Shown: positions 52,950 to 61,473 of the stretch, one piece after another | Layout of the letters: the number at the start of each line of letters is the position of its first letter | Numbering within the stretch: position 1 is the first letter of the stretch | Origin: Candidatus Korobacter versatilis | GTDB taxonomy: Bacteria > Acidobacteriota > Terriglobia > Terriglobales > Acidobacteriaceae | Assembly (NCBI GenBank): GCA_016185395.1 | Contig: JACPNR010000006.1 | Location: 310,001 to 374,000 of the forward strand | Length of the DNA stretch: 64,000 bases | Direction: 5' to 3' | Made by a program: the position numbers and the translations under genes | Notes under the pieces: generated by a model | The model's input: the letters and a program-made list of their open reading frames with translations, nothing else | The model's database searches: none | What the model was told of the DNA's origin: nothing

Positions 52950-53399
52950 ATGCGCGCTGTCGTCCAAAGAGTTTCTCGTGCACGCGTGACCGTCGGCGAC
53001 GAGACGACCGGCGAGATCGGGCGCGGCCTGGTGGTGCTGCTCGGCGTCCGGAAGGGCGATGCCGAGGCCGCGGCGGACTACCTGGCGGAGAAGATCGCGG
53101 GGCTGCGCGTCTTCGAAGATGCGGGAGGGAAGATGAATCTCGACGTGCAGCAGGCGGGCGGGGCGGTCCTGGTCGTCTCGCAGTTCACGCTGTACGGGGA
53201 CGTGCGGAGAGGGAAGCGGCCGTCGTTCGACGACGCGGCGCGTCCGGAAGAGGCACGGCAGCTCTACGAATATTTTGTCAGCACGCTGTGCGGGCTGGGA
53301 TTGAAGGTCGAGACGGGGCGCTTCCAGGAGATGATGCAGGTCGAGCTGGTCAACGACGGGCCGGTGACGATCCTGCTGGATTCGGAGAAGACGTTCTAG
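52950..53399 (+). CDS. dtd: D-aminoacyl-tRNA deacylase
   Basis: 149 residues. It removes D-amino acids mischarged on tRNA. The N-terminal [15 protein letters not shown], the SQFTLYGD active-site motif and the [11 protein letters not shown] motif (Gly-cisPro region) are all present. It has a 4-bp overlap with the stop region of convergent folP. Confidence 0.97.
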   Translation: MRAVVQRVSRARVTVGDETTGEIGRGLVVLLGVRKGDAEAAADYLAEKIAGLRVFEDAGGKMNLDVQQAGGAVLVVSQFTLYGDVRRGKRPSFDDAARPEEARQLYEYFVSTLCGLGLKVETGRFQEMMQVELVNDGPVTILLDSEKTF

Positions 53400-54304
53400 C
53401 CGCCTTGGCAGGCCAGCACAGCGTCGGCCACGCGGGCGGCTTCTACCGTTTCCTTCACGTCGTGCACGCGGACGATGTGCGCGCCGGCGAGGATGGTGAT
53501 GACGGCGGCGGCGACGGAGGCGTGGAGACGCTCGCCGGGTGGGGCGTCTTCCTTGGCGTGCATGCCTTCGCCGGCGATGATGCGTCCGAGGAAAGACTTG
53601 CGCGACGTGCCGGCGGCGAGCGGGAAGCCGAGTGCGTGCAGCTCGCCGAAGCGCGCGAGCAGCGGGTAGTTTTCCTCGTAGCGCTTGCCGAAGCCGAAAC
53701 CGGGATCGAGCACGATGCAGTTCCGCGCGATGCCGGCGCGCGCGGCGTCGCGCGCGAGCTGGTCGAGCCCGCGATGGACTTCGCCGAACGGGTCGGCGAA
53801 TTCAGGCAGCGCCTTCCATTCGTCGGGACGCCCGCGGGTGTGCATGAGCAGCGCGCCGCACTGTAATCCGGCGAGTATTTCTGACATGGCCGGGTCCCAC
53901 GTCATCCCGCTGACGTCGTTCACGATGTCCGCACCGGCGCTGATGGCGGCGCGCGCGACCGCGCTCTTGTAGGTGTCCACGGAAAGGACGGCGGTGGGAC
54001 GTTCGCGCTTGACCGCCTCGAACACCGGCAGGATGCGCGCCAGTTCTTCGGCGGCGTCGACGGCGGCGTTGGCGGCGCCGGCGTGCGCGCCGGGGCGCGT
54101 GGACTCGCCGCCGATATCGAGGATGTCCGCGCCTTCGTCGAGCAGGCGGATGGCGTGGGCGACGGCCTTGTCGCAACTGTAGAACTTGCCGCCGTCGGAG
54201 AAAGAGTCGGGCGTGACGTTGACCACGCCCATGACGAGCGTGCGGGCGCCGAGCTGGAGCTTGGTGCGGCCGAGGTCCCAGGTGAAGCGCGGGCGTTTCG
54301 TCAT
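53396..54304 (-). CDS. folP: Dihydropteroate synthase
   Basis: 302 residues. It joins p-aminobenzoate to dihydropterin pyrophosphate in folate synthesis. Motifs: [56 protein letters not shown] and [12 protein letters not shown] at 54304 is chosen; GTG at 54316 is an in-frame alternative. Upstream lies the VOC gene, 14 bp away in the same direction. Confidence 0.96.
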   Translation of the reverse strand: MTKRPRFTWDLGRTKLQLGARTLVMGVVNVTPDSFSDGGKFYSCDKAVAHAIRLLDEGADILDIGGESTRPGAHAGAANAAVDAAEELARILPVFEAVKRERPTAVLSVDTYKSAVARAAISAGADIVNDVSGMTWDPAMSEILAGLQCGALLMHTRGRPDEWKALPEFADPFGEVHRGLDQLARDAARAGIARNCIVLDPGFGFGKRYEENYPLLARFGELHALGFPLAAGTSRKSFLGRIIAGEGMHAKEDAPPGERLHASVAAAVITILAGAHIVRVHDVKETVEAARVADAVLACQGG

Positions 54305-54318
54305 CTGTGGACCCACGA

Positions 54319-54690
54319 CTAGCCGTCCTCGCCGATGAAGACGGTGTAGCCGTCGGGGTCGGTGAGTTCGACCTCGCCGCGTTCCATGTACTCGCGCGGC
54401 ACTATAGGCGAGACAGCGATTCCCTCCGCGACGAGCCGTTCGCGCAGCGCTTTCAGGTCGCGGGTGTAGAGATAGAAGACGATGCGCTGGTCGTCACCCG
54501 CGACCGGTTTCCGGCCGCGCGTGAGCATCAGTACGGTCGCGCCACGCTCGGCCCGGAGGCCGGCGAAATCGATGTTGCCATCCTTCGTGCGGCCGCCGAG
54601 CGCCAGCCCAAGCTTCTGGTAGAAGGCGATGGAGCGATCGACGTCCGCCACCTGCGCGAGCGGGACGAGGCTGGTTACCTGCCATGACAT
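54319..54690 (-). CDS. VOC (glyoxalase/bleomycin-resistance) family protein
   Basis: 123 residues, one VOC module pair: VPLAQVADVDRSIAFYQKLG at the N-terminus and VELTDPDGYTVFIGE at the C-terminus, with ELTDPDG carrying the typical metal-ligand glutamate. Function cannot be assigned. ATG at 54690 is preferred over 54699 because the upstream one lies within the TACAAT hexamer at 54698-54703, 7 nt before the start. Confidence 0.88.
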   Translation of the reverse strand: MSWQVTSLVPLAQVADVDRSIAFYQKLGLALGGRTKDGNIDFAGLRAERGATVLMLTRGRKPVAGDDQRIVFYLYTRDLKALRERLVAEGIAVSPIVPREYMERGEVELTDPDGYTVFIGEDG

Positions 54691-54697
54691 GCGCGGC

Positions 54698-54703
54698 ATT
54701 GTA
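54698..54703 (-). promoter_or_regulatory. -10 hexamer of a likely leaderless VOC mRNA
   Basis: TACAAT on the minus strand, 7 nt before the ATG at 54690. The alternative ATG overlaps it, so it cannot be both. Confidence 0.45.
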
Positions 54704-54759
54704 CGACGGCGAAGCTAGGGAGCCGGTCGCCTTGACGCGCTCGCTCACCGGAGTCCACA

Positions 54760-55347
54760 ATGAAGATTCGCATCCGGTGTCGTGTCTCCGCAGGAGTGCT
54801 CATGCTGGCTTATGTTTACCTGATCTTCGCGGTCGCGTTCCGCTTCATCGCGCCGGTGCTGGGCTCGCGCGCCAACGCGTCGCTGTTCTCGTTCACGCCG
54901 ATTCTGGCGGCGCTGCTCTATTTCGGATACAAGCAGCCGCGGGCGCGCGTGTGGGCGCCGGTGCTGCTGTTCGCGGCGGGTGACCTGGCGCTCTCGAAGC
55001 TGGTTTATGGCTATCCCATCAGCGCGGACCTGCTGTTCACGTGGGCGTTCTACGCGGGCGCGGTGCTGCTGGGTAGCCTGCTGAAGGACAAACTGAGCAT
55101 CGCGCGGGTCGCGGGCGCGTCACTCGCGGGGTCGATCGCGTTCTTCCTGGTCAGCAACTTCGCGGTGTGGGCGGTGTGGCAGATGTATCCCAAGACGCTC
55201 GCCGGACTGGGCGCGTGCTACGTTGCGGCGCTGCCGTTCTTCCGCAACGCGGTGGCGGGCGACCTGGTGTGGAGCGCGCTGCTGTTCGGATTGCCGGTGC
55301 TGATCGCGCAGAGTGCGTCGCAGACGGAGAAGGTCCGCGCGCGGTAA
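54760..55347 (+). CDS. Polytopic membrane protein (DUF6580-like)
   Basis: 195 residues with five to six membrane helices (VLMLAYVYLIFAVAFRFIA; SFTPILAALLYFGYK; ADLLFTWAFYAGAVLLGSLL). The segments SFTPILAALLYFG, VSNFAVWAVWQMYPKT and CYVAALPFFRNAVAGD resemble the DUF6580 family. Function unknown, though the YP-K/T-GL-CY-PFF pattern is conserved there. GGAG precedes the ATG. Confidence 0.75.
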   Translation: MKIRIRCRVSAGVLMLAYVYLIFAVAFRFIAPVLGSRANASLFSFTPILAALLYFGYKQPRARVWAPVLLFAAGDLALSKLVYGYPISADLLFTWAFYAGAVLLGSLLKDKLSIARVAGASLAGSIAFFLVSNFAVWAVWQMYPKTLAGLGACYVAALPFFRNAVAGDLVWSALLFGLPVLIAQSASQTEKVRAR

Positions 55348-55354
55348 AAAGTTT

Positions 55355-55432
55355 TAACCACGAAGGACACGAAGTATCACGAAGGAGAACTATAAGAAAA
55401 GCCTTCGTGAACCTTCGTGTCCTTCGTGGTTA
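55355..55432. repeat. Inverted word repeat, word CACGAAGG
   Basis: The two 31-bp arms (55355-55385 and 55402-55432) pair with only two mismatches; each contains three units of (C)ACGAAG(G). The 16-bp loop is AACTATAAGAAAAG. It lies between convergent genes. The same word is used at 62648-62722. Confidence 0.9.
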
Positions 55433-55439
55433 GAAGGTC

Positions 55440-56072
55440 TTATCTTCCTTCGCCGACGACGGCTGGGCCGGCGATGCGGCGGCGGCGTAGCCACCAGATG
55501 AGCGCGCCGGCCGCGATGGCGGCGAGGACGACGACGAGCACCATCCAGCCGTGCTGCTTCACCAGCTCGTAGACCTTGGGCCCGAAGACCACGGTGAGCA
55601 CCGACAGGATGAGGAAGCGGAGCATGCGTCCGGCGAAGATGGCAAGCATGAACTCGCGGACGTTCAGTTTGGCCGCGCCGGCAAAGAGGATGAACGCCTT
55701 CATGGGCGTGGGCGGCGGCATCATCGCCGGCAGCACCAGCGCGAGCACCTCGTGGCGCTCGAACGAGGCGCGGATGCGCGCGAGTGTCGCTGCCGGGATG
55801 CGTTTTTCCAGCAGCAGTTCCTCACCTTCGTAGCCGATCCAGTAGGGCACGAGGCTGCCGACGGCGGAGCCGGCCGAGGCCAGCAGGCAGTAGAGCCAGA
55901 ACAGGTGCGGCTTCATCCAGACGTATCCGGCGACGACGGGGTCGAGCGGGATGATGGGGATGGCGGAATCCGCGGTGGCGATGACCAGCACGGCGCCCCA
56001 GCCCGGCAGCGGCGCGAGCAGCGCCAGCAGCCACTTCTGATACTTCAGAAAGATGGTTTTCAGGAAATGCAA
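55440..56072 (-). CDS. DedA/YqaA family (SNARE-associated) membrane protein
   Basis: 210 residues, four to five membrane helices. The family segments are GSLVPYWIGYEGEEL and PAMMPPPTPMKAFILFAGAAKL (quoted as MMPPPTPMKAFILFAGAA), which match the VTT/DedA fold in lipid scramblase-like proteins. It lacks the arginine-rich motif of E. coli DedA. The start gives the helix MHFLKTIFLKYQKWLLALL, a re-entrant loop follows. Confidence 0.87.
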   Translation of the reverse strand: MHFLKTIFLKYQKWLLALLAPLPGWGAVLVIATADSAIPIIPLDPVVAGYVWMKPHLFWLYCLLASAGSAVGSLVPYWIGYEGEELLLEKRIPAATLARIRASFERHEVLALVLPAMMPPPTPMKAFILFAGAAKLNVREFMLAIFAGRMLRFLILSVLTVVFGPKVYELVKQHGWMVLVVVLAAIAAGALIWWLRRRRIAGPAVVGEGR

Positions 56073-56141
56073 AACGGGTGGCGTCTCGCTCCGTGAGGAT
56101 GAATGGTAAGAGACAGTCTATCTGGTCAGCGGGCTTTTTTC

Positions 56142-56179
56142 TTACATCTCGAGCCCGCCGCGGCGGGCTCGGGATGTAA
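56142..56179. repeat. Perfect-ended palindrome TTACAT...ATGTAA
   Basis: A 38-bp palindrome, 19 + 19, one mismatch: TTACATCTCGAGCCCGCCG / CGGCGGGCTCGGGATGTAA, followed by AAAAAA. The ends are the same as those of the nested element at 30284-30377. It lies between DedA and the MoaB/Mog gene. Confidence 0.9.
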
Positions 56180-56192
56180 AAAAAGGCGAAGC

Positions 56193-56663
56193 TCAGTGCC
56201 CCGTCTTGCCCGCGAGCAGGTCGAGGGCGTGGGGGACGAGGCCGAGCACGGCGGCGAGCGATTCCTTCGCGGCCTTGGGATTGCCAGGCAGGTTGACGAT
56301 GAGCGACTGGCCGAGCGTGCCGCAAACGCCGCGGCTGAGCGCGGCAAACTTCGTCTGCCTGGCGCCTTGGGCGCGCATGCGCTCGGCCAGGCCTTCGATG
56401 ACGCGCTCGCACACGGCGCGCGTGGCTTCCGGCGTGACGTCGCGCGCGGCGATGCCGGTGCCTCCGGTCGTGACCACGAGCTGAGCGCCGGCGGCGAGAC
56501 GCCGCAGCGCGTGCTCGATCTTGGGCTGGTCGTCGGAGACCACGCCGGCGGTGACGACTTGAAAGCCCTTCTTCTTGAGCAGCGCGACGACGGCCGGCCC
56601 GGAGAGGTCTTTGCGCTCGCCGCGGTGGGTGGAGTCGGAGATGGTGAGGACGGCGGCGGTCAT
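56193..56663 (-). CDS. MoaB/Mog-type molybdopterin biosynthesis protein
   Basis: 156 residues. MoCF-binding fold with the GGTG loop: VVTTGGTGIAARDVTPEAT, and the late motif VNLPGNPKAAKESL. Members adenylylate molybdopterin (Mog) or are the related MoaB. The start at 56663 begins the conserved AAVLTISDS strand; no ribosome-binding site is visible, and the frame continues upstream through the repeat at 56664-56775, so the start could lie elsewhere. Confidence 0.9.
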   Translation of the reverse strand: MTAAVLTISDSTHRGERKDLSGPAVVALLKKKGFQVVTAGVVSDDQPKIEHALRRLAAGAQLVVTTGGTGIAARDVTPEATRAVCERVIEGLAERMRAQGARQTKFAALSRGVCGTLGQSLIVNLPGNPKAAKESLAAVLGLVPHALDLLAGKTGH

Positions 56664-56775
56664 GAGGAGGTTTCCGGTTTCCGGTTTCCAGTTTCCTGTT
56701 TCAAGTGGGGCCTCATCTTTCCAAACGGGGAACAAGAGGTGGAAGCTCGAACCGGAAACGGGAAACGGGGAACCG
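56664..56775. repeat. Inverted word repeat, word GGTTTCCGGTTTCCAG
   Basis: Left half: several GGTTTCC/AGTTTCC units. Right half: CGAACCGGAAACGGGAAAC and GGGGAACCGGGAAC. Same word as 16389 and 35163. It lies between the Mog-like gene and the response-regulator gene. Confidence 0.85.
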
Positions 56776-56783
56776 GGAACGAC

Positions 56784-57533
56784 CTACGCCTCAAGAACGT
56801 TCTCTTCCTGGTCGCGGTTGGCTTCGTCGAGCAGGCGGAGGCCTTCCATCAGCAGTCCCTGGGTGGAGCGGGTGCAGGTCTGCTCGCTGGAGCGTCCGGT
56901 GAAATCGATCTGGAAGCTGCCGTTGGCCCAGGCAAGCGCTTTGTAGACGGCGTCGTCGCCCTTCACCGCGCCGTAGACGGCGTGGTTCACCTGGCCATCG
57001 GAGAAGAACATCTCGCAGCGCTCGCCGTTGTTGGTGAGCACGAGAGCGCAGGTCTTGTGCCCCATCTCGAGCGATTGCAGCAGGTCCATGATGTTCATCT
57101 GCGCCAGTGAGCCGCGCAGCACGCCCTCGCCGGGGGCTTCGCGCGCCATCTTCTCGAGCGCGATCTTGTCCACGACCTTCTTGATCTTGGCGGTGGCTTC
57201 CTTGATGAAGAACGGTTTCTCGAGGAAGTCTTCCACGCGGTCCTGCAGCATCTTGAGCTTGTCGGTGATGTCGGCCTTGGAGGCGACGAGGATGACGGGG
57301 ATCTTCGCGGTGTTGGCGCGGGTCTTGAGTTTCTCGAAGAGCGCGCGGCCGTCCATGCCGGCCATGGTGTAGTCGGAGATGACGAGGTCGGGCTGTTCTT
57401 CGATGGCCTTGAGCAGAGCGTCGGCGCCGTCGGTGGCGGTGGAGACGGTGGCGATGGCGCCAACGGAGGTGCGCAGCATCCCCAGCACCATGGGGTTGTC
57501 GTCGACGATCAGCACTTTGACGTTGGCCGGCAA
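56784..57533 (-). CDS. Response regulator with DUF4388 (PATAN-like) domain
   Basis: 249 residues. A CheY-like receiver (VKVLIVDDNPMVLGML; DLVISDYTMAGMDG with the phosphoacceptor Asp at about 54; VEDFLEKPF with the conserved Lys) is followed at about 135-240 by a DUF4388 domain (GSLAQMNIMDLLQSLEMGHKTCALVLTNNG, quoted as AQMNIMDLLQSLEMGHKTC; FFSDGQVNHAVYG), related to PATAN domains of cyanobacterial and deltaproteobacterial motility or signalling proteins. The start is TTG with AAGGA upstream, 12 bp after the moaC stop, so it probably forms an operon with moaC. Confidence 0.88.
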   Translation of the reverse strand: MPANVKVLIVDDNPMVLGMLRTSVGAIATVSTATDGADALLKAIEEQPDLVISDYTMAGMDGRALFEKLKTRANTAKIPVILVASKADITDKLKMLQDRVEDFLEKPFFIKEATAKIKKVVDKIALEKMAREAPGEGVLRGSLAQMNIMDLLQSLEMGHKTCALVLTNNGERCEMFFSDGQVNHAVYGAVKGDDAVYKALAWANGSFQIDFTGRSSEQTCTRSTQGLLMEGLRLLDEANRDQEENVLEA

Positions 57534-57545
57534 GGGTTCCTTGGT

Positions 57546-58022
57546 TTACTTCTTCTTTCGAACGTAATCGCCCGACTTGCCACCCGACTTTTTCTCGAGT
57601 CGCACGTGCTGGATGGAGATGCTTTTGTCCAGCGCCTTGCACATGTCGTAGACGGTCAGGGCGGCGACGGAGGCCGCCACCAGCGCTTCCATCTCCACGC
57701 CGGTGGCCGCTGTAGTCGTTACTTCGGAGGCAATAGCGACGCCATTCTCGCACAGCTTTGCCCGCACATCAACGCGGCCCAGCGGGATGTTGTGGCACAT
57801 CGGGACCAATTCGGCGGTGCGCTTGGCGGCCGCAATCCCGGCAAAGCGCGCCACCTCGAGCGGGTCTCCCTTGGGGTTCCTGGGCAGCGCTTTCAGCACT
57901 TTCGGGGACATGGCGACGAAGGCGCTGGCTTCGGCGCTGCGCTTGGTGGGCGCCTTGGCGGAGACGTCCACCATGCGGGCGCGCCCGGAGCGGTCGTAGT
58001 GGGAGAGCTTTCGTTTCTTCAC
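57546..58022 (-). CDS. moaC: Cyclic pyranopterin monophosphate synthase
   Basis: 158 residues. It works with MoaA on GTP in the first step of molybdenum-cofactor synthesis. Motifs: LSHYDRSGRARMVDVSAK, PMCHNIPLGRVDV and EVTTTAATGVEMEALVAA, and MCKALDKSISI. The start is taken as GTG at 58022 (VKKRKLSHYD); the frame is open a few codons further. moaA, moaD and moaE are not in the window. Confidence 0.95.
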   Translation of the reverse strand: MKKRKLSHYDRSGRARMVDVSAKAPTKRSAEASAFVAMSPKVLKALPRNPKGDPLEVARFAGIAAAKRTAELVPMCHNIPLGRVDVRAKLCENGVAIASEVTTTAATGVEMEALVAASVAALTVYDMCKALDKSISIQHVRLEKKSGGKSGDYVRKKK

Positions 58023-58033
58023 AAAACCCCAAG

Positions 58034-58112
58034 TCCACCACGGAGGCACGGAGACACGGAGGTCATTGGGCTTATTCCAAGGCGCTCCGTGCCTCTGTGT
58101 CTCTGTGGTGGG
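58034..58112. repeat. Inverted word repeat, word CACGGAGG
   Basis: The left arm CCACCACGGAGGCACGGAGACACGGAGG (in part) pairs with GCTCCGTGCCTCTGTGTCTCTG and TGGTGGG. Three units per arm. Same design as the CACGAAGG elements. It lies between moeA and moaC. Confidence 0.88.
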
Positions 58113-58119
58113 TGTGCTT

Positions 58120-59367
58120 TCATTTGGCGACCATGAGAATGCTGACGAGTTCGCCGGCGGCGAGTGTGTCGCGGTCCGGTGGCACGACGAGGTAGCAATC
58201 GGCGCGGGCGGTCGCGGCCATGTCGCCGGAGCCTTGCCACTTCACCACTTCGACTTCGACGTTCTCGAACTCGCCGCTCAGTGCTGCCGGAAGAAAGCGG
58301 GTGAGGCCGGTCTTCGTCTTGAAGTCCGACTTCAGTCTTGCTTGCAGAAAGCGCAGCGGCGAGGGCTTCGCGCCGGCGAGCGCGGCGAGCAACGGACGCG
58401 CGAAGAGCTCGAACGTCACCATGGTGGAGACGGGATTGCCGGGCAGGCCGAGGAACGGCGTGTTGCCTACGCGTCCGAGGACGGCGGGCCGGCCGGGCTG
58501 GATGGCGGCGCCGGTGAAGATGAACTCCGCGCCGAGCTGCTCGAGCACCTGCTCGACCAAGTCGTACTTTCCGACCGAGACTCCGCCGGTGATGAGGAGC
58601 ATGTCGGAGGCGAGTCCCTGCTGGATGAGGCGGCGCAGCGGCCCGGCCTCGTCGGGCGCGATGGGAAGCTGCACCGGCGAGCCGCCCGCAGTCGCGACCT
58701 GGGCGGCGAGCGAGTAGCTGTTCGAGTTGCGAATCTGGTTCGGGCCGGGCTCGGCGGCGACGTCGACGACCTCGTCCCCGGTGGAAAGGATGGCGATGCG
58801 CGGCCGCTGGTAGACGAGCAAGCTGGTCTTGCCCACGGCGGCGGCGAGCGCGATCTGCGCGTGCGCGATGCGTGTGCCCGGCGCGAGCAACTCGGCACCG
58901 GCGCGGGCTTCCGCTCCGGCGGGGACAACGTTCTCACCGGGCGCGACCGCGCGCTGAACTTCGACATTCTCGTTGTTCGCACCTTCCGTCCGCGCGGTGT
59001 ACTCGACCATGACCACGGCGTCGGCGCCCGGAGGCACGGGCGCGCCGGTCATGATCTCGGCGGCTTCGCCCGCGGCGAGTGGCGAGGAGCGCGTCCACGC
59101 ACCGCCGGCCTTGATGTGCGCCACGATGCGCAGCTCCGCGGGAGGAACCGCCACGTCCGCGGCGCGGACGGCGTATCCATCGCGGGTGGCGCGCGGGAAG
59201 GGTGGCAGGTCGCGGTCGGCGGAGACGAGCTCCGCCAGGACGCGGCCGCGCGCTTCAAGCAGCGCGCACGGCTCCGGCTCGCGCGGCTTCAGCCCGCGAG
59301 CTGCGGCCTCAGCGGCGCGACGCGCTTCCTGGAAGCCGAGCATCCCGGTCTGTGTGTTCGTGGCCAC
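58120..59367 (-). CDS. moeA: Molybdopterin molybdenumtransferase
   Basis: 415 residues. MoeA inserts molybdate into adenylylated molybdopterin. Domain order is normal: N-terminal LGFQEARRAAEAAARG, DRDLPPFPRATRDGYAVRAAD, GAPVPPGADAVVMVEYT, domain III with STGDEVV, GGVSVGKYDLVEQVL and FLGLPGNPVSTMVTFE, and domain IV. The start is set at GTG 59367, which has TAGAAT 10 nt upstream and no Shine-Dalgarno; ATG at 59343 is an alternative. Confidence 0.96.
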   Translation of the reverse strand: MATNTQTGMLGFQEARRAAEAAARGLKPREPEPCALLEARGRVLAELVSADRDLPPFPRATRDGYAVRAADVAVPPAELRIVAHIKAGGAWTRSSPLAAGEAAEIMTGAPVPPGADAVVMVEYTARTEGANNENVEVQRAVAPGENVVPAGAEARAGAELLAPGTRIAHAQIALAAAVGKTSLLVYQRPRIAILSTGDEVVDVAAEPGPNQIRNSNSYSLAAQVATAGGSPVQLPIAPDEAGPLRRLIQQGLASDMLLITGGVSVGKYDLVEQVLEQLGAEFIFTGAAIQPGRPAVLGRVGNTPFLGLPGNPVSTMVTFELFARPLLAALAGAKPSPLRFLQARLKSDFKTKTGLTRFLPAALSGEFENVEVEVVKWQGSGDMAATARADCYLVVPPDRDTLAAGELVSILMVAK

Positions 59368-59377
59368 CGCGAGAGAG

Positions 59378-59383
59378 ATTCTA
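59378..59383 (-). promoter_or_regulatory. -10 hexamer of a likely leaderless moeA mRNA
   Basis: TAGAAT on the minus strand, 10 nt before the GTG at 59367. Confidence 0.4.
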
Positions 59384-59413
59384 GAAGGAAGCACAACAGC
59401 AAACAAAGAGGAG

Positions 59414-59447
59414 CAAAGAAAAGGGCGGCCGGTGATGCGGCCGCCCT
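59414..59447 (-). terminator. Rho-independent terminator of the TPR-protein gene
   Basis: On the minus strand a 10-bp stem AGGGCGGCCG / CGGCCGCCCT with a CATCAC loop is followed by TTTCTTTG, 16 bp past the stop codon of the next gene. Confidence 0.85.
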
Positions 59448-59463
59448 GAAAGAGTACGCGGAG

Positions 59464-60591
59464 CTACTTCTTTTTGGTCTTGTAGCCGGTCTGGATCTCC
59501 GCGCCGATGGTGCCAAGCAATTCTTTGGCGCCCTGCGCGTACTTTCCCGCCGGTTGCAGTTGCAGATACTTGTTGAACGCTTCGGCGGTGCCATCGGGCG
59601 CGGTCATCTTGCCGTCTTTTCCGACGGTGGCCTTGCCCAGGAGGTTCACGCCTTTCTGGTAGTAGGCGTCGGCATAGTTGGGGTCGGCCGCGATGGCTTT
59701 ATCGAAGGCGGTGTTGGCCTCGTCGGTGTGACCGGGGTTGGTGAGGACGGCGCCGAGGTTGTAGTAATACTGCGCCGCGTTCGCGGGATTCACCTGCGCG
59801 GCCGAGGTGTATTCCTGGATGGCGTCCTGCGGCTTGCCCGTCTTGCCCAAGGCCTGGCCGAGGTTGTTGTGCAGCGCCGCCAGCTTCATCTTGTCCTGTT
59901 TCTCCGGTGGTAGGGCGGCGACCAAGGCGATGGCTTTCTGATAGGAGGGGACGGCGTCGGCGAACTTGCCGCCGGCGCTCTGGTACTCGGCCAGCTTGAT
60001 CCAGAGCAATTCTTTGTCCGGGCCCTGCACGGTCGCCTGCTGCATGATGGTGATGGCCTGGTCGAGGTTGTTCGCAGCCTTGGCTGCGTCCGCTTGCTTG
60101 AGCATCTCGTTCAGGCTGCGGATCTTGGTGTTCTCCTGGTCGATCTTGGCCATCTCTTTCTTCTGCTCTTCGCTGGGCCGTCTCTCTGGCTGGCCGGCGG
60201 CATTGCCGGCAGTGCCGCCAGCCGTCTGTGGAGCGTTCGCCTGCGCCTCGGCGGCGGCGCGCTCCTTCGCCAGATCGAAGTCCACGACCGTGTCCTTGTT
60301 CGGGTCGGGCCTGATGCCGTTGAGGCTGAAGATGGGCTTGCCGTCGGGACCGATCAGCGTGGCGTTGTATTCGCCGAGCTGCATGCCGACCTGGATGTAC
60401 TCGCCCTTGGCGTTGGTCTTGAGGTCGTACTTGCGGCCGTTCTCCGCGTTCTTGAAACTCACGGTGGCGCCGGCGATGGGTTTGCCTTGCTCGTCGTTGA
60501 CTTTGCCGCGGACCGTGCCCGTCGGGGTTTGGGCCACGCTCAACGCGACCAGCGCGAGCAGCGCGGTGATGAGGACCATTGCTCTCTTCAT
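59464..60591 (-). CDS. Exported TPR protein with carboxypeptidase-regulatory-like domain
   Basis: 375 residues. A signal peptide covers 1-20 (ALLALVALSVAQ). A carboxypeptidase-regulatory-like (CarboxypepD_reg, Ig-like) domain lies at about 25-100 (GTVRGKVNDEQGKPIAGATVSF). A Gln/Glu-rich linker follows, then about four TPR units (AALHNNLGQALGKTGKPQDA; QYYYNLGAVLTNPGHTDEA; DPNYADAYYQKGVN). Probably a periplasmic scaffold. AGG at about the right distance precedes the ATG at 60591; longer upstream frames are not credible. Confidence 0.85.
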   Translation of the reverse strand: MKRAMVLITALLALVALSVAQTPTGTVRGKVNDEQGKPIAGATVSFKNAENGRKYDLKTNAKGEYIQVGMQLGEYNATLIGPDGKPIFSLNGIRPDPNKDTVVDFDLAKERAAAEAQANAPQTAGGTAGNAAGQPERRPSEEQKKEMAKIDQENTKIRSLNEMLKQADAAKAANNLDQAITIMQQATVQGPDKELLWIKLAEYQSAGGKFADAVPSYQKAIALVAALPPEKQDKMKLAALHNNLGQALGKTGKPQDAIQEYTSAAQVNPANAAQYYYNLGAVLTNPGHTDEANTAFDKAIAADPNYADAYYQKGVNLLGKATVGKDGKMTAPDGTAEAFNKYLQLQPAGKYAQGAKELLGTIGAEIQTGYKTKKK

Positions 60592-60644
60592 GGGATGTTC
60601 CTGCCTCGTTCTTTTTAGGATAGCAAAACTAAAAACCAAAACTT

Positions 60645-61340
60645 CTAGTGCAAGACCGCCTGCGCGTATGGGACGGGGTCGCGGACACCGGCATCTGCAA
60701 ACGCGCGCTTGCGCAGCACACAGCTCTCGCACACGCCGCACGCCACGTCCTCGCGGCTGTAGCATGACCACGTTAAATCCAGGGGCGCGCCCAGTTCAAC
60801 ACCGCGGCGTACGATCTCGGCCTTACGCAGTGCGATGAGCGGCGTCTCGATGGTGATGTCCGCCGCGCTGGTTCCCGTCCTTACCACTTCGTTGTACGCG
60901 CGGTAGAACTCGGGCCGGCAATCCGGGTATCCCGAGCTGTCTTGTTCCACCGCGCCGATCAAAACCTTCTTCGCGCCGAGCACCTCAGCCCAGCTCACCG
61001 CCGCGGCCAGCAGATGCGCGTTGCGGAAGGGAACGTAGGTCACGGGGACCTTGCTGCCGATCGCGCTCTCCACGTCCTGCACCTCCGGCACGGCGATACT
61101 GGTGTCCGTCAGCGCCGAGCCGCCGATCTTCCCCAGCGACTCGTCGCGGATGACCATGCGCGTTGCGATCCCCAGGCGGTCGCAGATCTCCGTGAACGCC
61201 CGCCGCTCGCGGGCTTCGGTGCGCTGTCCGTAGCTCACGTGCATCGCGGCCGGCTGGTAGTCGCGGGCGGCGATGGCCGCGCACACGGCGGAATCCATCC
61301 CTCCGCTCACGAGGACCACGGCGCCTGCTTTCTCTGCCAT
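60645..61340 (-). CDS. queC: 7-cyano-7-deazaguanine synthase
   Basis: 231 residues. It converts CDG to preQ0 with ATP and ammonia. P-loop SGGMDS at 12-17, and the C-terminal zinc site CYSREDVACGVCESCVLRKRAF (quoted as CGVCESCVLRKRAF). First gene of three for preQ0 synthesis in this window; folE is not here. ATG at 61340 has no ribosome-binding site; TATAAG lies 7 nt upstream. Confidence 0.96.
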   Translation of the reverse strand: MAEKAGAVVLVSGGMDSAVCAAIAARDYQPAAMHVSYGQRTEARERRAFTEICDRLGIATRMVIRDESLGKIGGSALTDTSIAVPEVQDVESAIGSKVPVTYVPFRNAHLLAAAVSWAEVLGAKKVLIGAVEQDSSGYPDCRPEFYRAYNEVVRTGTSAADITIETPLIALRKAEIVRRGVELGAPLDLTWSCYSREDVACGVCESCVLRKRAFADAGVRDPVPYAQAVLH

Positions 61341-61347
61341 TCGGATG

Positions 61348-61353
61348 CTTATA
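61348..61353 (-). promoter_or_regulatory. -10 hexamer of a likely leaderless queC mRNA
   Basis: TATAAG on the minus strand, 7 nt before the queC ATG; it matches the consensus less well than the others. The queC-queE gap 61341-61473 has no other feature I recognise, and no preQ1 riboswitch. Confidence 0.35.
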
Positions 61354-61473
61354 CCTTTGGATGTGGACCGGGGCGGAATAGCTGCTTTTCCGCGTCCAGT
61401 CAAACAGAAGATTGTACCGATTCAGAGGGGACGCGCGCAGAACTATGGGCAGGCGCCGGGGTTGGAGCTTCCC

